From: Bacillus pseudomycoides | GTDB taxonomy: Bacteria; Bacillota; Bacilli; Bacillales; Bacillaceae_G | Length of the DNA stretch: 64,000 nucleotides | Reading direction: 5' to 3' | Assembly: GCF_002582035.1 (NCBI RefSeq) | Contig: NZ_NUQE01000026.1 | Coordinates: 1-64,000 of the forward strand | Shown here: positions 1 to 7,579 of the stretch, in pieces | Numbering within the stretch: the first letter of the stretch is position 1 | Layout: every line of letters begins with the position of its first letter | Made by a program: the position numbers and the translations under genes | Notes under the pieces: model-generated | The model's input: only the letters and a program-made list of their open reading frames with translations | The model's database searches: none | Told to the model about the DNA's origin: nothing

Positions 1-108
1 GAAATGCTTCGCACGATTAAATACGAAAAGAGCATGCCCAATCGCTTCAACATACTTCGGATTCAGTGCATTCTTATAGATACGAATTGAAAAATATGCT
101 TTTTTCAT
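1..108 (-). CDS. TnpB/OrfB-like transposase, N-terminal fragment at window edge
   Basis: The minus strand is open from an ATG at 106-108 to the left edge, giving 36 residues (MKKAYFSIRIYKNALN, then a segment ending FNRAKHF). An N-terminus with a short beta strand followed by an asparagine/arginine/alanine segment fits the OrfB/TnpB proteins of IS200/IS605-type elements, which are RNA-guided nucleases encoded with or without a TnpA transposase. A GAAAGGAG ribosome site lies upstream of the ATG. The RuvC and zinc-finger regions would be outside the window, so family assignment rests on resemblance of the first residues only. The long hairpin at 195-245 lies upstream of it. Confidence 0.5.
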   Translation of the reverse strand, partial: MKKAYFSIRIYKNALNPKYVEAIGHALFVFNRAKHF

Positions 109-194
109 TGGACACGCTCCTTTCTTGTTTTGTATACACAAAGTATACCAAAAAGGAACATACGTTTCTATTTATATACTAAAAAAACAAAAAA

Positions 195-245
195 GCGATT
201 CATCCCCCACCTACCGCTTCACGCTTGAGGTGGGGGATGAATCGC
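195..245. repeat. Long perfect hairpin (18-bp arms)
   Basis: Arms at 195-212 and 228-245 are exact reverse complements (GCGATTCATCCCCCACCT and its complement) with a 15-nt loop. There is no T tract directly after it, so it is not a typical terminator. Its position upstream of the TnpB-like start suggests the subterminal structure of an IS200/IS605-type end; this is inference. Confidence 0.6.
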
Positions 246-255
246 CAGATATGAT

Positions 256-288
256 AAAAAAGTTGCTTGTAAAATAAGCAACTTTTTT
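256..288 (-). terminator. Intrinsic terminator downstream of ddl
   Basis: Inverted repeat AAAAAAGTTGCTT / AAGCAACTTTTTT with a 7-nt loop; A and T tracts on both sides make it usable in either direction. It is the first terminator after the ddl stop on the minus strand. Confidence 0.75.
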
Positions 289-307
289 CACTTTCGAAGA
301 AATTCAA

Positions 308-350
308 TTTATCTCGCTATTCGTGGGCAGTAAAACCCCTATTACTTTAT
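308..350. repeat. Mini bcr1-like repeat flanked by TTTAT
   Basis: A 33-bp core (313-345) starts CTCGCTATTCGTGGGCAGTA and is flanked by TTTAT at 308-312 and 346-350. The core shares the GGCAGTAA.ACCCC block with the repeats near 20640, 26340, 26600, 30150 and 58160. bcr1 of the B. cereus group is known to target TTTAT; this copy is much shorter than the roughly 155 bp reported for bcr1. Confidence 0.55.
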
Positions 351-357
351 ATTACTA

Positions 358-1272
358 TTAAAATCCTTCATTTCCCCTAACCCGTAAGGAGGTTTCAATA
401 ATCATATCCAATAGCTTACTATAACTGATTCCCACCGCATGAGCGCTTTTTGGCAGTAAGCTATTTTTTGTCATCCCCGGCAATGTATTCACTTCCATCA
501 CATATGGGATTCCATCTTTTATAATCATATCAACCCTAGCATAAACACTGCATTTTAATGCTCTATAGCATGCCATTGCAGCCTCAGCGACGCGCTTTTG
601 CGTTGTGACCGGAAGTTCTACAATCTCTTCAATCGTAGCCGCATCATCATATTTCGCATGATAGTCAAAGAACTCGGCCGTATGTTGAATTGAAATAATC
701 GGTAAAAGTTTTCCGTCCAAAATGGAACATGTAATTTCTTCGCCCTTTATATATTTTTCAATTACGATTTCAGAATCCCATTTCAATACATCCTCAAGCG
801 AGGATAGTAAAGAGTCCTTATCGTATACGATTTTTACCCCTACACTGGAACCACCCGAATTAGGTTTTACCACTAACGGATACCCCATTTTTTCGATTTC
901 CTCAAGTTGAAGTTCTTCCATATTCGAAAGATGAATCCAATCCGGGGTTTGAATTCCTTCAAAACGAATCAATTTTTTCGACATATTTTTATCCATACAA
1001 ATACCGCTTGATAACATGACACTTCCGGTATATGGAACACCGAGAGTTTCCAGTGTACCTTGAATCGTACCATCCTCCCCATATTCTCCGTGAAGTGCTA
1101 ACAAGGCAATATCGATATTCCTTACCTTTTCGATAAGCTCTTTTTTGTTATTTAGTTTAATAGGAACAACTTCATACTTACTCTTATCTAAATGTGCAAT
1201 CATTTCTTCCCCAGTCATGAGGGATACTTGTTTTTCGGAGGACACGCCTCCCATAATTACGCCAACTCTCAC
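358..1272 (-). CDS. ddl: D-alanine--D-alanine ligase
   Basis: ATP-grasp enzyme joining two D-alanines for the peptidoglycan stem peptide, in the cytoplasm. Seen: the N-terminal GGVSSEKQVS loop with the conserved Glu, HGEYGEDG near residue 61, the ATP-grasp segment KPNSGGSSVGVKIV near 137, EKYIKGEEITCS, and the C-terminal EVNTLPGMT carrying the Mg-binding Glu and Asn. An upstream TTG at 1281 would place the ribosome site GGGAG directly against the start. The GTG at 1272 has correct spacing and gives 304 residues, the usual length of the short Bacillus Ddl. It is translationally coupled to the MocR gene upstream, whose stop overlaps the alternative TTG. B. cereus-group genomes normally carry a second, longer Ddl, so this may be the accessory copy. 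Confidence 0.92.
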   Translation of the reverse strand: MRVGVIMGGVSSEKQVSLMTGEEMIAHLDKSKYEVVPIKLNNKKELIEKVRNIDIALLALHGEYGEDGTIQGTLETLGVPYTGSVMLSSGICMDKNMSKKLIRFEGIQTPDWIHLSNMEELQLEEIEKMGYPLVVKPNSGGSSVGVKIVYDKDSLLSSLEDVLKWDSEIVIEKYIKGEEITCSILDGKLLPIISIQHTAEFFDYHAKYDDAATIEEIVELPVTTQKRVAEAAMACYRALKCSVYARVDMIIKDGIPYVMEVNTLPGMTKNSLLPKSAHAVGISYSKLLDMIIETSLRVRGNEGF

Positions 1273-1277
1273 TTTTT

Positions 1278-2726
1278 TCAACTCCCATTTTCATTTTTCA
1301 ATGTATCTCCAATTACCTTAATTCCATTGAGGATATCCTCTTCTTTTAACCGAGAGAATCCTAATCGAAACGTATTACTTCCCCTTCCATCTGTGTAAAA
1401 GACGTCTCCAGGAGAAAAAACAACTCCCTTTTCATAGCATTTTTTCAAAAGTGTACGCGAATTCATTCCTTTTTCTAACTCTATAAAAAGATGAAGTCCC
1501 CCATCCCCAGTCATTCTTTGAAAAGGAATGTATTGGTGACAAGCATGAACGGCTAGCTCATATTTTTTCTTATAAACTGACTTGGCCTTTTTTAAATATT
1601 TTTCGAAATAACCATCATGCAAATATTGATAAAGCACTGCCTGATCCAGCGTAGATGTATGAATCGTTCGTGCCCTTTTCATACTTTCCAAACAGTGGAT
1701 TAATTCCTTATCTGCTAAAATCCAACCAACACGTAATCCTGGAAAAAGAATTTTTGAAAAGCTGCTAATATAGATAACATTGTTGCCAGCCCCGGCGAAT
1801 GTTAATAGGGGTGCTAAATGAGAACCCGAATAACGCAATTCCTCATTAAATCCATCCTCCACGATAGGGATCCCATATTTCGAAAAAAGATTCATGATTT
1901 CAGTCCTTTTTTCTGAGGATGTGACAATTCCAGTCGGATTATGATAAGACGGGATTAGATATGCGAAATCAAAATCCATTTCGGATAAACTTTTCTCAAC
2001 TTGATCAATATCAATACCATCATCTTTCATTTCAATCCCATGCACATCAAGTCCATGTAATCGAAACAATTTTAAGGCAGCATGATGTGTCGGATTTTCA
2101 CATATAATACGACCGGATTTTTTCGCTAAAGAAGACAATAAAATATCTAGCCCTTCGGTGAAACCATTCGTGATCAAAATATCCTTATTGGAAATATTTA
2201 CCCCTTTCATTTCCATATAGTGAAGAAGGTAATCAATGAGAGGTTTATAGCCTTTTGCATATCCGTAATTCAAAACGATATCCCCTTCAATAGACATTCG
2301 ATTCAGAAAAGCTCTTTTAAAATTTTCAACATCAAAAAGCTTTTCGTCTGGAGCAATGCTATTAAATGAAATCATGTCCTTTTCCCAGCGAACACCGTGC
2401 TTCATTAAATCTAATTCATCAGCTAACAAGGTAACTTCATTGACCTTTTCTTTCCAGTTTAGTTCGATAGATGGAGTTTTGGATGTTTTAACTTTTCCTA
2501 TAAAATTTCCTTTTCCCTTTATTGCATAGATTAAACCTTCTTGTTCTAAATCTGAGTAAGCAGTGAGAACAGTATTTCTGCTAACCGATAATAATTTACT
2601 AAGTTCTCGGGTAGATGGAAGCTTCTGGTGTTCCAGCAGATGTCCCTTCATAATCATTTTTTTCAAATAATCCTTTAATTGAATATAAAACGGACGATCA
2701 TCCACAAGCTTAAAATCATTAAACAC
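1278..2726 (-). CDS. MocR/GabR-family regulator, DdlR-like
   Basis: A 482-residue fusion of an N-terminal GntR winged helix (about 10-75, with LPSTRELSKLLSVSRNTV) and a fold-type I aminotransferase domain that binds PLP (YLIPSYHNPTG, then SSFSKILFPGLRVGW holding the PLP lysine). It begins with GTG; AAGGGGG about 10 nt upstream is the likely ribosome site. It is the first gene of a two-gene unit with ddl. Known: DdlR of Brevibacillus brevis is a MocR protein that activates ddl. Inference: this protein senses D-alanine or a related amino acid as the PLP aldimine and controls the ligase. Confidence 0.88.
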   Translation of the reverse strand: MFNDFKLVDDRPFYIQLKDYLKKMIMKGHLLEHQKLPSTRELSKLLSVSRNTVLTAYSDLEQEGLIYAIKGKGNFIGKVKTSKTPSIELNWKEKVNEVTLLADELDLMKHGVRWEKDMISFNSIAPDEKLFDVENFKRAFLNRMSIEGDIVLNYGYAKGYKPLIDYLLHYMEMKGVNISNKDILITNGFTEGLDILLSSLAKKSGRIICENPTHHAALKLFRLHGLDVHGIEMKDDGIDIDQVEKSLSEMDFDFAYLIPSYHNPTGIVTSSEKRTEIMNLFSKYGIPIVEDGFNEELRYSGSHLAPLLTFAGAGNNVIYISSFSKILFPGLRVGWILADKELIHCLESMKRARTIHTSTLDQAVLYQYLHDGYFEKYLKKAKSVYKKKYELAVHACHQYIPFQRMTGDGGLHLFIELEKGMNSRTLLKKCYEKGVVFSPGDVFYTDGRGSNTFRLGFSRLKEEDILNGIKVIGDTLKNENGS

Positions 2727-3043
2727 TCCCTTGACCCCCTTACTATCATTTTTGCATAACTATATCTATCCTAAAAGGTCCACAGCATATGTATTTTCTT
2801 TAACCAGCGGTATGGTTTTCGGCACCATTCATACAACTTTGAGATAAATAATGTTGCAAATTTAAATTTACTTCACCCTCTTATCCAATAATAAGCTAAG
2901 CTTTTTTAATGTAGTGTAGTGCTATCCTAAGGGGAAGTAAAAAATTACTCTTAGTAATAGTACTATTTTTATACCGTAAACAGTTGTTTTTTATCTTTTA
3001 AAACACTTACAGGAAATTAGTATTTTTTAAGTCTTAATGTAGC
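2727..3043. other. Intergenic region upstream of the mocR-ddl unit
   Basis: AT-rich spacer holding the promoter side of the mocR-ddl unit at its left end. No open frame with a ribosome site, and no clear operator repeat, was found. Confidence 0.4.
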
Positions 3044-3230
3044 TTTGAAATAAAGTTTGTTCAAAAACACCTCATAAACCAGCATTTTACGATAAATAAA
3101 AGAATCCATTTTGAAAAAAGATTGATCAAAATGGATTCTTCTCTTACAGATTTATGTTTAGTTTTTATAAAAAAGTTTGATCATTTTCTGCCTGTGTTAC
3201 TCCACAATCGCACCCTTTAGTTGAATAAGT
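3044..3230. repeat. Dispersed intergenic repeat, copy A
   Basis: Contains AATAAAGTTTG, then TGATCAAAATGGATTCTTCT, then TTTTATAAAAAAGTTTGATC, then CTCCACAATCGCACCC. The same blocks, in the same order, recur at 4296-4425 with a central deletion, and two of them near 7570-7760. It is noncoding. It includes the hairpin at 3101-3139. Confidence 0.6.
3101..3139 (-). terminator. Hairpin downstream of MaoC-like gene
   Basis: AGAATCCATTTTGA and its exact complement TCAAAATGGATTCT (14-bp arms, 11-nt A-rich loop) lie about 100 bp beyond the 3' end of the MaoC-like gene. The hairpin is part of dispersed repeat copy A, so terminator function is possible but not certain. Confidence 0.45.
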
Positions 3231-3240
3231 CATATTAAGT

Positions 3241-3618
3241 TTATAATATCACTCCAGCAAAGTTTCCTTTCAATACTTGTTTCTCATTCTGATTTGTGCA
3301 TAAGAAAAATGCCATAATGGCTGTTCTATTATTATCTTGCTTTTCAAACTCCTCAATTGTTACTTCGCAAAATATTGTATCTCCCGTAAAAACAGGTCTT
3401 AAAAACTCAAAATTCATACTACGAGCTAGTACGTTATGATCTCCACCTACTTTTGTTGGTAGGGTTGCCGTTAATAATCCTTGAATTACAAGTCTTCCCT
3501 GTTCATCTGGGGTTCTATGATGAATCCCTTCATCTCCTGAAATCTCTGTAAATAATTCAACATCCTTTACTGAAAAAGTCCGTTCAAACGAAATTATATC
3601 TCCTACTTTTAATGGCAT
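3241..3618 (-). CDS. MaoC-like hot-dog hydratase/dehydratase
   Basis: A 125-residue single hot-dog domain. The segment FTEISGDEGIHH (residues about 23-34) takes the place of the hydratase motif with Asp and His used by R-specific enoyl-CoA hydratases, and VIQGLLTATLPTKVGG matches the following helix. Such proteins hydrate enoyl-CoA or act as unspecialised acyl dehydratases. A GGGGGAG ribosome site precedes the ATG by 7 nt. It stands alone with no fatty-acid genes beside it, so the substrate is unknown. The length is typical of one-domain MaoC proteins. Confidence 0.75.
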   Translation of the reverse strand: MPLKVGDIISFERTFSVKDVELFTEISGDEGIHHRTPDEQGRLVIQGLLTATLPTKVGGDHNVLARSMNFEFLRPVFTGDTIFCEVTIEEFEKQDNNRTAIMAFFLCTNQNEKQVLKGNFAGVIL

Positions 3619-3793
3619 ATAAATCTCCCCCGGAATTTTTTACTTTTAAGATGAGCTTTTAGTTAGATGAGAAAATCTTGAAGTTTCCAATCTTTCGGCT
3701 TTATGTTCCTATTCATCCATTTCTTTTGTGGTGCTTGATATGGGGTGGTGGCGATTAAATGATTATTCTGCCAGCTTGCTGCTCCGGAACGAA

Positions 3794-4246
3794 TCATTTA
3801 ATCGAGCAGGATACAGGCTGTTCTAACCATTCTGCACTACAAGCTTCGTGGTCACAAGAATTAATTAAATTGGCTTCCCATTTATGAGTAGCAATCGAAA
3901 TACCATAATTTTTTTGAAGATAAAAATTGCCTCTTACATGGTCACTATGATAGTGCGTGTTCACAATAAGGTGTAATTCTTCTGGTGAAACACCTACTTC
4001 TTTAATTAATCGCTCTGTATCTTTCGCATCACTCCCAAAACCAGTATCAATAAGGTTCGGGAGCTGTTCCTTAATAAGGACCATGTTTGCACTTGGAAAT
4101 TTTCTTTCAAAGAAAATAATACTGCTTTTTTCATTAGCTCTTCCTCCAACACATTCAATGACTAAACAATTTTGATCAATTCCATTATCATAGCTAAATT
4201 CAACGTTATATTTAAATATTCCTTCTTGGACTAACCTGACCGTTAG
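3794..4246 (-). pseudogene. MBL-fold hydrolase, broken at both ends
   Basis: The frame carries the metallo-beta-lactamase metal motif NTHYHSDHVRGN and upstream in-frame codons reading CLVIECVGGRANEKSSIIFF, like an MBL first strand. No start codon with a ribosome site exists in the upstream part: a TAA lies at 4247-4249, and the first ATG at 4082-4084 would remove the first strands. At the 3' end, after EWLEQPV, the frame runs into a premature stop and the second half of the fold is missing. A complete MBL hydrolase would be about 220-300 residues. This is therefore an internal fragment, probably not functional. Confidence 0.7.
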
Positions 4247-4295
4247 TTAAAGTGAAAATCTTCACAATTTCTTTACCTTTACCGATTTTCTAAAT

Positions 4296-4425
4296 GTTGC
4301 TTTAAAATAAAGTTTGATCAAAATGGATTCTTCTTTAGCATATTTAAATTTCGGTTTTATAAAAAAGTTTGATCATTTTTCACCTTAGATCTTCCACAAT
4401 AGCGCCCGATTGTTGAATAACATGA
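4296..4425. repeat. Dispersed intergenic repeat, copy B
   Basis: Shares with copy A the blocks AATAAAGTTTGATCA, AAATGGATTCTTCT, TTTTATAAAAAAGTTTGATC and CTTCCACAATAGCGCCCG. It lacks about 70 bp that carry the left arm of the hairpin in copy A. It ends about 50 bp before the ABC cassette terminator. Confidence 0.6.
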
Positions 4426-4471
4426 AGGTGTTATATCGACAATCGTTACCCTGAGAACATGACAAATAATT

Positions 4472-4498
4472 AAAGCACGGAAAATTTTTCCGTGCTTT
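4472..4498 (-). terminator. Intrinsic terminator of the ABC transporter operon
   Basis: AAAGCACGGAAAA paired with TTTTCCGTGCTTT, about 60 bp beyond the permease stop on the minus strand. Arms are exact. Confidence 0.75.
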
Positions 4499-4560
4499 TC
4501 CAAACATATATTTTATTTCGGAAGATTTAGTTGCCATGAGACACCGAACCGATGGTGTAC

Positions 4561-5310
4561 TTACCCTAACTGACGTTTAAATGCTTTACTGGCGAAGAAG
4601 TAAGCGATGACCATGATGCCGACGCACCAAGCAAGCGCGATCCAGATATCGTTGCCAACAGACCCTTCATACAAGAGGGCACGAATCGCATTCACGATTG
4701 AAGTCACGGGCTGGTTCTCAGCGAACGAACGGACAATTTTAGGCATGGTTTCAGTGGGGACAAAGGCCGAACTGATAAACGGCAGAAAAATCAGCGGGTA
4801 CGAGTAGGCTGTCGCCCCTTCCATAGATCTCGCTGTCAATCCAGGAATGACAGCCAGCCATGTCAGCGCCAGCGTAAACAGCCCGAGTATCCCAGCTACC
4901 GCGAGCCAATCCAGGATATCAGCGCTGGAACGGAAACCCATCAAGAGAGCAACGAGGATAACCACCACGATAGTAAGCGCATTGGAAACAAGCGAGGTCA
5001 ATACGTGAGCCCACAATACCGACGAGCGCTTAATGGGCATGGTAATGAAACGCGCCATTAGCCCGCTCTTTACATCCGTAAACAGCCGCACGGAAGTGTA
5101 AGCGACGCCGGATGCGATAGCCATCAGCAAGATTCCCGGCAATAAATAATTGACGTAGTTGTCCGTACCTGTCTCTATGGCGCCGCCAAATACGTAGACA
5201 AACAGCAGCATCATCAAAATCGGCGTAATCGCCACTGTGATAATCGTATCCGGGCTGCGCATGATGTTGCGCATTAAACGCTCTAATAATACCCCTGTTT
5301 TGCTTTTCAT
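4561..5310 (-). CDS. ABC-2 type transporter permease, drug-efflux type
   Basis: A 249-residue membrane protein with six predicted hydrophobic segments in the ABC-2 pattern. Examples are TIITVAITPILMMLLFVYVF near residue 22, LLPGILLMAIASGVAY near 56, and the DrrB-type signature region PFISSAFVPTETMP around 177. It would form the membrane half of an exporter with the ATPase immediately upstream: the ATPase stop codon and this ATG are adjacent, and the ribosome site AAGGAGGAGA lies inside the end of the ATPase gene. GC content is far above the neighbouring genes. Substrate unknown; drug or lipid-like compounds are usual for DrrAB-type pairs. Confidence 0.88.
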   Translation of the reverse strand: MKSKTGVLLERLMRNIMRSPDTIITVAITPILMMLLFVYVFGGAIETGTDNYVNYLLPGILLMAIASGVAYTSVRLFTDVKSGLMARFITMPIKRSSVLWAHVLTSLVSNALTIVVVILVALLMGFRSSADILDWLAVAGILGLFTLALTWLAVIPGLTARSMEGATAYSYPLIFLPFISSAFVPTETMPKIVRSFAENQPVTSIVNAIRALLYEGSVGNDIWIALAWCVGIMVIAYFFASKAFKRQLG

Positions 5311-6072
5311 TTACATCTCCTCCTTTTTGCCGATGATCGCGAGGAAAATTTCCTCTAATGTCGGTTGCTTCTCGATGTACTCCACTTTCGCTGGCGGGAA
5401 CATCTCTTTGAGTTCGGTAAGGGTACCGGTCGTGATGATTTTTCCGCCATGCAGGATGGCGATACGATCTGCCAGTTGTTCGGCTTCCTCCAGGTACTGG
5501 GTTGTCAGCAAGATGGTTGTGCCCCCGCCGGCAAGCTCCTTGACGGTATCCCAGACTTCAATCCGCGCTTCGGGGTCAAGCCCTGTCGTCGGTTCGTCGA
5601 GAAAAATGACTGCTGGCGTCCCGATCAGACTCATGGCGATGTCAAGCCGGCGCTTCATCCCGCCGGAATACTGGTCTGCCCGGCGGTTGGCCGCATCGGT
5701 CAGGCTGAATCTTGCAAGCAGATTGTCGGCGACTTGAGCGGGAGTGGAAACTCCACGCAACTTGGCGATCATCATCAGGTTTTCCCGCCCGGTGAGCATG
5801 CCGTCTAAAGCTGCGAACTGCCCTGTCAGGCTGATGCTTTGGCGAACATGATCCGGTTGACGCTGGACATCAAAGCCGCAAATACCTACTTCGCCGCCAT
5901 CGGGCTTCATCAGCGTCGAGAGGATGTTGACCGTCGTCGTCTTGCCCGCTCCATTTGAGCCCAGCAGTGCGAAAATTTCGCCACGCCGCACCTCAAAATC
6001 CACCCCCTTTAAGACTTCCTTGTCTTTAAAGGATTTTTTTAACCCTTTTACAGAAATCGCTGCATTGCTCAT
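5311..6072 (-). CDS. ABC transporter ATP-binding protein, DrrA-like
   Basis: A 253-residue nucleotide-binding domain. Walker A is GSNGAGKTT near residue 38, the signature YSGGMKRRLDIAMSL near 135, Walker B VIFLDEPTTGLDPEAR near 155, and the H-loop region is replaced by TTILLTTQYLEEAEQLADRI with Gln, as in DrrA-type ATPases. It powers the permease encoded next. The ribosome site AAGGAGG lies 8-9 nt before ATG. The 60 bases 5581-5640 are 35/60 G+C against about a third in nearby genes, so the cassette is probably acquired. Candidate PadR half-sites lie upstream at 6130-6235. Confidence 0.93.
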   Translation of the reverse strand: MSNAAISVKGLKKSFKDKEVLKGVDFEVRRGEIFALLGSNGAGKTTTVNILSTLMKPDGGEVGICGFDVQRQPDHVRQSISLTGQFAALDGMLTGRENLMMIAKLRGVSTPAQVADNLLARFSLTDAANRRADQYSGGMKRRLDIAMSLIGTPAVIFLDEPTTGLDPEARIEVWDTVKELAGGGTTILLTTQYLEEAEQLADRIAILHGGKIITTGTLTELKEMFPPAKVEYIEKQPTLEEIFLAIIGKKEEM

Positions 6073-6129
6073 ACTTTTTTCCTCCTTATAAAAAGCGCTT
6101 TGCGGAGCTAGATTGCCTATACTCTTCTA

Positions 6130-6235
6130 TTTAGTATGACTGATAATCTGTATTACTTAGTACCAGGTTAAAAATATAACTGAATAGCGATGGCAGCAAT
6201 TCACATTTGTAACCAGCTAATCAGTCGGTACTATT
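6130..6235 (-). promoter_or_regulatory. Promoter region of ABC genes with PadR-like half-sites
   Basis: Contains the 10-mer ACTGAATAGC at 6179-6188, identical to 7052-7061 upstream of padR, plus related sequences TTAGTATGAC, TACTTAGTAC and AATCAGTCGGTAC. Shared half-sites in front of both transcription units suggest one regulator controls both. Confidence 0.45.
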
Positions 6236-6243
6236 TATTAAAT

Positions 6244-6585
6244 TTATTTTTTTCTCAATCGCTTCATGATACTTTGATTCAAATCTTCACGATACTTGGA
6301 GACATAGGTTTTAGCGTTTGCCACTAGTTCGTCAGCAAAGGACGCCACGTCGTCCCCAGTGATTTCCAACACTTGTCTATCTTCCGCCGCACCGGCTTCG
6401 AACAAATCGATTAATTCATACTGTATGTGTAGCATATCCATCCCGTTACCCGCTGAGAAATTCCACATGTAGTTTTGAATTTTCTTAAATACAAACTGGT
6501 AGTCCTCTGGCAGGGCTTCAACCCGTGCCATCATCATCTTGTATTCTTTTTTATCACCAATTATTTTTTTGAACATTTCCATCAT
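6244..6585 (-). CDS. DUF1048 family protein
   Basis: A 113-residue, mostly helical, soluble protein beginning MMEMFKKIIGDKKEYKMMMA. Such proteins of the DUF1048 family are commonly encoded between PadR regulators and ABC exporters, as here; their biochemical role is not known. AAGGAGG lies 9 nt upstream of the ATG. The gap from padR is 71 bp, consistent with cotranscription. GC is nearer to normal than in the ABC genes. Confidence 0.8.
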   Translation of the reverse strand: MMEMFKKIIGDKKEYKMMMARVEALPEDYQFVFKKIQNYMWNFSAGNGMDMLHIQYELIDLFEAGAAEDRQVLEITGDDVASFADELVANAKTYVSKYREDLNQSIMKRLRKK

Positions 6586-6656
6586 GTTATTTTTCCTCCT
6601 TTTTTATAAAGCTGAACAAGATACTCCAAAAATATCGGATGGAATATCTTATGAAG

Positions 6657-6977
6657 CTAGATTGACTTTAAGACGTTGATTTTTGATGATACAAAATCCC
6701 ATTTTTTCCAAAACAATTCAAGCTCCTGGCGGCCAGCCTCATTAAGTGAGTAAAACTTGCGGGGCGGCCCCATATCTGACGGTTTCTTTTCCATGTTCAC
6801 AAGTTTTTTCTTTTCTAATCGCACGAGGATGGTATAGACCGTCCCTTCCACGACTTCGGTAAACCCAAGCTCGTTCAGGCGGCGGGTAATCTCGTAGCCA
6901 TAGGTTTCATGGCGGCTAATGATTTCCAGCACGCAGCCTTCCAGCGAACCCTTCAGCATTTCAGTTAAATTTTCCAT
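6657..6977 (-). CDS. PadR family transcriptional regulator
   Basis: A 106-residue winged-helix repressor. It has the PadR start LKGSLEGCVLEIISRHETYGYEI with wing residues GTVYTILVRLEKKKLV (about 46-61) and the conserved PPRKFYSLNEAGRQEL. PadR proteins repress exporter operons and are released by the exported compound. It is the first gene of padR-DUF1048, upstream of the ABC pair on the same strand. The upstream region has two inverted repeats (7018-7059, 7076-7121) that are the likely autoregulatory operators. Confidence 0.9.
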   Translation of the reverse strand: MENLTEMLKGSLEGCVLEIISRHETYGYEITRRLNELGFTEVVEGTVYTILVRLEKKKLVNMEKKPSDMGPPRKFYSLNEAGRQELELFWKKWDFVSSKINVLKSI

Positions 6978-7017
6978 GTTCAGATCCTCCTTTACCTCCT
7001 CTATTTTGTCTGACTTA

Positions 7018-7121
7018 TATTCAGTATAACAGAGTACTAAGGGAAATTTTTACTGAATAGCTTTTTGGAAAACACGCTACTCAGTATTGCTTATTACAAG
7101 TACATTGTAACACCGAGTAGC
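7018..7121 (-). promoter_or_regulatory. Candidate PadR operators and padR promoter
   Basis: Two inverted repeats: TATTCAGTA (7018-7026) with TACTGAATA (7051-7059), exact; and GCTACTCAGTATT (7076-7088) with AACACCGAGTAGC (7109-7121), 11 of 13 matching. Both share the CTATTCAGTA/GCTACTCAGTA core. They sit directly upstream of padR. Confidence 0.5.
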
Positions 7122-7212
7122 AAGGGGTGTCAACTGGACTTTCTAACTATTTTTAAAACCAGCTATACCCATTGGATACAGCTGATTTTCTTTATGGAGC
7201 TTTTACTTCCTC

Positions 7213-7284
7213 CTATGCTTCTTTCACAATGATTACACCGCTGATCATTCCCATCCAGCAGCTATTCATGTGAATATAGCAATT
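7213..7284 (-). pseudogene. Cupredoxin C-terminal relic
   Basis: A short open stretch encodes NCYIHMNSCWMGMISGVIIV followed by KEA and a stop. The CxxH...M...GVIIVK pattern matches the end of a blue-copper cupredoxin domain, where Cys, His and Met bind copper. A stop codon directly precedes it and no start exists, so only the last strand of the domain remains. Confidence 0.4.
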
Positions 7285-7318
7285 CTATCCCTCCATTATT
7301 TTTCGATTATCTTATTCA

Positions 7319-7402
7319 CTACTTGCCCATTAACTTTTTAAGTAAAAAGCCGTCTTCTGTTTCAATGAACTCACCGAATAGATCTAGAAATTTGTTGTTC
7401 AT
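7319..7402 (-). CDS. Small ORF, 27 residues, unknown
   Basis: ATG at 7400-7402 with AGAGGT 8 nt upstream encodes MNNKFLDLFGEFIETEDGFL followed by LKKLMGK. It has an acceptable ribosome site and a plausible amphipathic composition. No family is recognised. It might be a remnant of a longer gene, since it lies in a decayed interval beside the cupredoxin relic. Confidence 0.3.
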   Translation of the reverse strand: MNNKFLDLFGEFIETEDGFLLKKLMGK

Positions 7403-7546
7403 TAGTATATACCTCTTATGTCTTTACTGGATTTATTATAAATTAAAAGCTTTGCTCCCTCTAAGAAATAAAGCTAAATATATTTTCTCCATATTAAAAA
7501 ACTTATTTTTCTTATTTAACTAAACTGGCCCGATTGCTGAACAAGA

Positions 7547-7576
7547 AACAATCCTGCATATCAATACAGGATTGTT
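7547..7576. terminator. Hairpin with AACAATCCTG arms
   Basis: AACAATCCTG (7547-7556) pairs exactly with CAGGATTGTT (7567-7576); a T-rich stretch ends at 7590. No gene directly precedes it on the plus strand, so it may belong to a lost gene. Confidence 0.5.
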
Positions 7577-7579
7577 GAT

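Noticed and set aside
5237-5808. Long plus-strand frames opposite the ABC genes
   Set aside because: These are shadows of GC-rich coding sequence on the minus strand; the minus-strand proteins have complete ABC motifs.
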